From Planctomycetaceae bacterium (GTDB lineage Bacteria; Planctomycetota; Planctomycetia; Planctomycetales; Planctomycetaceae): a stretch of 9,372 nt of DNA. Both the position numbers and the translations under genes were made by a program. Shown in pieces: positions 7,077 through 9,372 of the stretch (within the stretch, counting starts at the first letter, position 1; each line of letters begins with the position of its first letter). The stretch is from positions 1 to 9,372 of the forward strand of contig CANHVD010000193.1 in assembly GCA_947463775.1 (NCBI GenBank). Reading direction: 5' to 3'. The notes below the pieces were generated by a model. That model searched no databases. It was not told the DNA's origin and saw only the letters and a list, made by a program, of their open reading frames with translations.

Positions 7077-7970
7077 TCACTTCTTTCGTCGCTGCATCAA
7101 AACATGTGCCAGCGAAGCATCCAGATTATCCGAGGTACGAATTAGCTTGTAATCGATCGCACTCCCGGCACACCGGCGTCGAATGGCGTCCAAAAACTTG
7201 TCGAGAGCCTGCATATAACCAACACGCAACGCGGCGGGATCGCAGGTCAGTTTGCCGCCGTCTTCGAGCCCCTCAAAACGCAACGTGCCGGAGTAACGAA
7301 ATTCCAGCTCTTCGTCATCCATGATGTGCATCGCGATGACTTCATGCCCTCGCTGACGCAGCATCGTGAGCCCCTTGAAGAGGTCTTCTCGTGGGCAGAA
7401 CAGATCAGACATCAGGATGACGATGCTACGACGGGTCAGCGATTCGTTCACTCGGCGAAGCACGCCAAGAATATCGGTCTTGCCGCCAGCCGTCTGAGTT
7501 TCCAAGCCGGAGAGAATTGCCTGCAAATGATTGTTGCGACTGCTCGCCGGGATCTGACTGCGGATCACCGAATCGAATACGCTGACACCAACGGAATCGT
7601 GCTGCTTCAATGCCAGCATTCCAAACGCCGCAGCCATCGTCTGGGCATAATCAAACTTAGACATCGCTCCCGATTTGAACTGCATCGATTCGCTGCCGTC
7701 GACAACCAGCATGATGCGAACGTTCGTGTCTTCTTCGAACTGCTTCAGATAGTAACGATCGGATCGCGACCAAAGCTTCCAGTCAATACGGCGCAGGTCA
7801 TCCCCGGCCACGTATTCACGGTGCTGTAAAAACTCAAGCGACTGACCGAAGTACGGACTGCGATGTAACCCCGAGACGAAGCCTTCGACGACTCGACGTG
7901 CCCGCAGCTCAAGACGCGAGATTCTCGCAATCTCCTCAGGCCGCAAAAATCTTTCCAAGTCCTGGGTCAC
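7077..7970 (-). CDS. DUF58 domain protein
   Basis: The 297-residue protein is a soluble DUF58 protein, a family with a VWA-like fold nearly always encoded beside MoxR ATPases. Marks of the family: LELRARRVVEGFVSGLHRS (20-38), a GDDLRRIDWK stretch at 56-65, and a metal-site-like DGSES at 91-95 after a hydrophobic strand, with Thr165 and Ser188-Asp189 (ILMSDLF) as likely further MIDAS positions. No membrane segments are visible, unlike longer DUF58 proteins with two N-terminal helices. The start is GTG at 7970 inside the moxR 3' end (35-bp overlap); the next in-frame Met is residue 87, beyond conserved sequence, so an early non-ATG start is required. There is no Shine-Dalgarno, and translation is probably coupled to moxR. 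It probably works with the MoxR ATPase and the membrane VWA protein; its biochemical function is not established. Confidence 0.93.
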   Translation of the reverse strand: MTQDLERFLRPEEIARISRLELRARRVVEGFVSGLHRSPYFGQSLEFLQHREYVAGDDLRRIDWKLWSRSDRYYLKQFEEDTNVRIMLVVDGSESMQFKSGAMSKFDYAQTMAAAFGMLALKQHDSVGVSVFDSVIRSQIPASSRNNHLQAILSGLETQTAGGKTDILGVLRRVNESLTRRSIVILMSDLFCPREDLFKGLTMLRQRGHEVIAMHIMDDEELEFRYSGTLRFEGLEDGGKLTCDPAALRVGYMQALDKFLDAIRRRCAGSAIDYKLIRTSDNLDASLAHVLMQRRKK

Positions 7971-8991
7971 TCGTCAGTTCACTTTCGCGAGCAGGTGTTT
8001 CCTGAATCAGCCGTTCGATAACCTTGTCCGAGGTTATGCCTTCGCTCTGAGCCGTGAAATTCGGCACAATACGATGACGCAATACCGGACCAGCCAGCTT
8101 CTGAATATCATCCGTGGAGACCGTCGTGCGCCCACTCAGCAAAGCTCGTGTCTTCGCTCCAAGCAGGAGATTCTGGACAGCTCGCGGCCCCGCGCCCCAG
8201 CCGAGCCAGTCGTTGATCCACTGCGGTGTACCAGGTTCGCGAACGCGAGTCTGGCGGACAATTGCCAGCGTGTAATTGATCACATGGTCTGAAACCGGTA
8301 CCTGACGAACCGTTGACTGGATCTGCATGACCTGCTCACCGGTCAACACAGGCTGAATCTCAGGTCGAAAGTTGGACGTCGTCTGTCGAGCAATCTGTCG
8401 CTCTTCTTCGAACGTAGGATACTTCACGAAGACCTTGAACATGAATCGGTCCTGCTGCGCTTCTGGCAGTGTGTAGGTCCCTTCCTGCTCAATCGGGTTC
8501 TGTGTTGCCAACACAAAGAATGGTGAGCTGAGTTTGTGAATGGTCTGGCCGACTGTGACCTGTCGTTCCTGCATCGCTTCCAGCAAGGCTGCCTGAGTTT
8601 TGGGCGGCGTGCGATTGATTTCGTCGGCCAGAACCACATTGTGGAACAGCGGCCCGGGAATGAATCGAAATTCACGCTGCCCGGTACTGCGATTCTCCTG
8701 CAGAATATCGGTGCCGGTGATGTCGGCGGGCATCAGGTCCGGCGTAAACTGGATTCGGGAAAACGTCATCGACAAACTGCGAGCCAGCGTGCTAACCATC
8801 AAAGTTTTCGCGAGCCCAGGCACTCCTTCCAGAAGAACGTGGCCCTGGCTGAACAAACCGATCAGAAGCTGCTCGATAACTTCATCCTGACCCACGATCA
8901 CCTTGCGAATCTGCTCCTGGAGCTGACCATACGCTTTATGCAGAACATCAACCGCCTCTGCGGAGATGTCGTTCTGGTTCTGTTCCGACAT
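7936..8991 (-). CDS. MoxR family AAA+ ATPase
   Basis: The 351-residue protein is a MoxR-type AAA+ ATPase, thought to use ATP hydrolysis to remodel or activate VWA-domain partners. Visible parts: Walker A GVPGLAKT at 56-63, Walker B VVLADE at 119-124 followed by INRTPPKTQAALLEAMQE, sensor 1 ATQNP at 162-166, DRF at 181-183, and the C-terminal lid helices with GAKTRALLSGR. Length and motifs are complete. The start is set at ATG 8991 because GGAG lies 8 bases upstream (9000-9003), the clearest Shine-Dalgarno in the window. An in-frame GTG at 9012 would add seven residues but sits in the loop of a small hairpin and has no better ribosome site. The gene heads the MoxR-DUF58-VWA set and overlaps the DUF58 gene, indicating one transcript. 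Confidence 0.96.
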   Translation of the reverse strand: MSEQNQNDISAEAVDVLHKAYGQLQEQIRKVIVGQDEVIEQLLIGLFSQGHVLLEGVPGLAKTLMVSTLARSLSMTFSRIQFTPDLMPADITGTDILQENRSTGQREFRFIPGPLFHNVVLADEINRTPPKTQAALLEAMQERQVTVGQTIHKLSSPFFVLATQNPIEQEGTYTLPEAQQDRFMFKVFVKYPTFEEERQIARQTTSNFRPEIQPVLTGEQVMQIQSTVRQVPVSDHVINYTLAIVRQTRVREPGTPQWINDWLGWGAGPRAVQNLLLGAKTRALLSGRTTVSTDDIQKLAGPVLRHRIVPNFTAQSEGITSDKVIERLIQETPARESELTSDPGLGKIFAA

Positions 8992-8999
8992 TTCAAATT

Positions 9000-9003
9000 C
9001 TCC
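9000..9003 (-). promoter_or_regulatory. Shine-Dalgarno site of the MoxR gene
   Basis: On the - strand GGAG is followed by 8 bases (aatttgaa) and ATG. This decides the start at 8991 over the in-frame GTG at 9012. It stands out because no comparable site precedes the epimerase, pabB, DUF58 or VWA genes. Confidence 0.7.
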
Positions 9004-9020
9004 GGCCTGCACTGAGGCCG
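9003..9020 (-). promoter_or_regulatory. Hairpin abutting the MoxR ribosome site
   Basis: The arms cggcct (9003-9008) and aggccg (9015-9020) form a perfect 6-bp stem with a 6-base loop. In the - strand transcript the stem ends on the first G of the GGAG ribosome site. It could influence access of the ribosome, but short GC stems arise by chance. Confidence 0.3.
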
Positions 9021-9046
9021 TTCCATGGGGCCGTTACTGGTTGTGA

Positions 9047-9060
9047 CCGGCGAATGCCGG
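9047..9060 (-). other. Small GC-rich hairpin in the moxR leader region
   Basis: The sequence ccggc-gaat-gccgg is a perfect 5-bp stem with a 4-base loop, between the end of the upstream partial gene and moxR. No T-run follows it on the - strand, so it is not a standard terminator. No promoter with two good boxes is recognisable in 9004-9165. Confidence 0.3.
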
Positions 9061-9152
9061 CTGTAAGACTGCTACGACGTTCCCGCCGAACAGCCTCTCA
9101 AAAAATCGATGATCAGCCCGAAAACCCATTCGAACGCCGAAATCACCGACCA

Positions 9153-9169
9153 ATAGTCGGACAGACTAT
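9153..9169. other. Perfect 6-bp inverted repeat over the stop codon of the partial gene
   Basis: The arms atagtc (9153-9158) and gactat (9164-9169) flank a 5-base loop and cover the TAG stop of the partial upstream gene. On the - strand no T-run follows, so a terminator role is doubtful. It may simply be chance. Confidence 0.25.
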
Positions 9170-9372
9170 AGCAGACGGCGTACCATTGAGAATTCAACGG
9201 GCAATTTCTCCCGATAACCAGGGGCAGGCAAGATTCCATTTGGCGACACCTTCAAGACCTCAAATCCGATCGCACTTTCAACACGGTAGGCAGCCAGCCT
9301 TGACTCTGCTGCCGGACGAAAGACACTCCGAGGCGTCCCATTGGTCCCTTCAAGCTGTTTCAAGGAAAACCG
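9166..9372 (-). CDS. Unrecognised protein, C-terminal end (5' end outside window)
   Basis: The frame is open from the window edge to a TAG at 9166-9168, giving 68 residues of a protein end. I do not recognise the family. The visible part reads as ordinary soluble or extracytoplasmic protein, with the segments AAYRVESAIGFEVLKVSPNG and LPVEFSMVRRLL, no membrane helix and no cysteine. Codon use is not unlike its neighbours. A TTG at 9363 could formally be a start but is more likely internal, because the frame stays open to the edge. It lies 174 bp upstream of moxR on the same strand, so it may or may not share its transcript. A chance open frame cannot be ruled out over such a short length. Confidence 0.5.
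   Translation of the reverse strand, partial: RFSLKQLEGTNGTPRSVFRPAAESRLAAYRVESAIGFEVLKVSPNGILPAPGYREKLPVEFSMVRRLL

Noticed and set aside
7326..7829. 167-residue open frame on the + strand inside the DUF58 gene
   Set aside because: Antisense shadow with His/Arg-rich composition and no recognisable motif; the opposite strand encodes a clear DUF58 protein.
8536..9015. 159-residue open frame on the + strand opposite moxR
   Set aside because: It lies antisense to conserved AAA+ motifs; openness follows from the codon use of moxR.
9153..9175. Promoter for moxR with tatagt as -10 box on the - strand
   Set aside because: No -35 box at acceptable spacing; the closest candidate (ttgaat) is 21 bases away, and the box lies at the stop codon of the upstream gene.

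Overview
The window looks like chromosomal DNA from a member of the Planctomycetota. The main reasons are the C-terminal part of a DUF1501 protein (a family strongly expanded in that phylum), a MoxR / DUF58 / large BatA-VWA membrane protein cluster of the planctomycete type, and intergenic spacers with short degenerate repeats. Few genes have Shine-Dalgarno sites. The assignment rests on gene content and style only; no rRNA or other phylogenetic marker is present.

Layout: bases 1-852 carry the 3' part of a DUF1501 gene on the + strand. Everything else runs on the - strand and converges on it. In transcription order (right to left) the - strand holds: the 3' end of an unrecognised gene (9372-9166); moxR-type AAA+ ATPase (8991-7936); a DUF58 protein whose GTG start overlaps moxR by 35 bp (7970-7077); a 781-residue BatA/VWA membrane protein (6984-4639); a TIM-barrel sugar epimerase/isomerase (4561-3746); an aminodeoxychorismate synthase component I, pabB (3702-2263); and a NagD-like HAD-IIA phosphatase (1951-1127). 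The convergent spacer at 853-1126 is filled with repeats. The 311-bp spacer at 1952-2262 has only weak hairpins.

How the genes fit together: MoxR, DUF58 and the VWA membrane protein form a known functional set, in which a MoxR ATPase is thought to act as a chaperone or remodeller of metal-ion-dependent VWA proteins. DUF58 is the soluble partner and the 781-residue protein the membrane-anchored one. The next three genes are metabolic (sugar epimerisation, folate precursor synthesis, phosphate-ester hydrolysis). They share strand and mostly short spacing but no obvious pathway. I read this as a conserved module followed by housekeeping genes, not as a clearly new system.

The most unusual non-coding structure is the 853-1126 spacer. 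It contains a mirror-symmetric set of four about 14-bp units (two forward, two inverted, each pair spaced exactly 16 bp) next to a GC-rich REP-like palindrome. Two other spacers (4574-4599 and 7001-7041) hold different short tandem repeats, and one 11-mer is shared between the first spacer and the 4562-4638 spacer.
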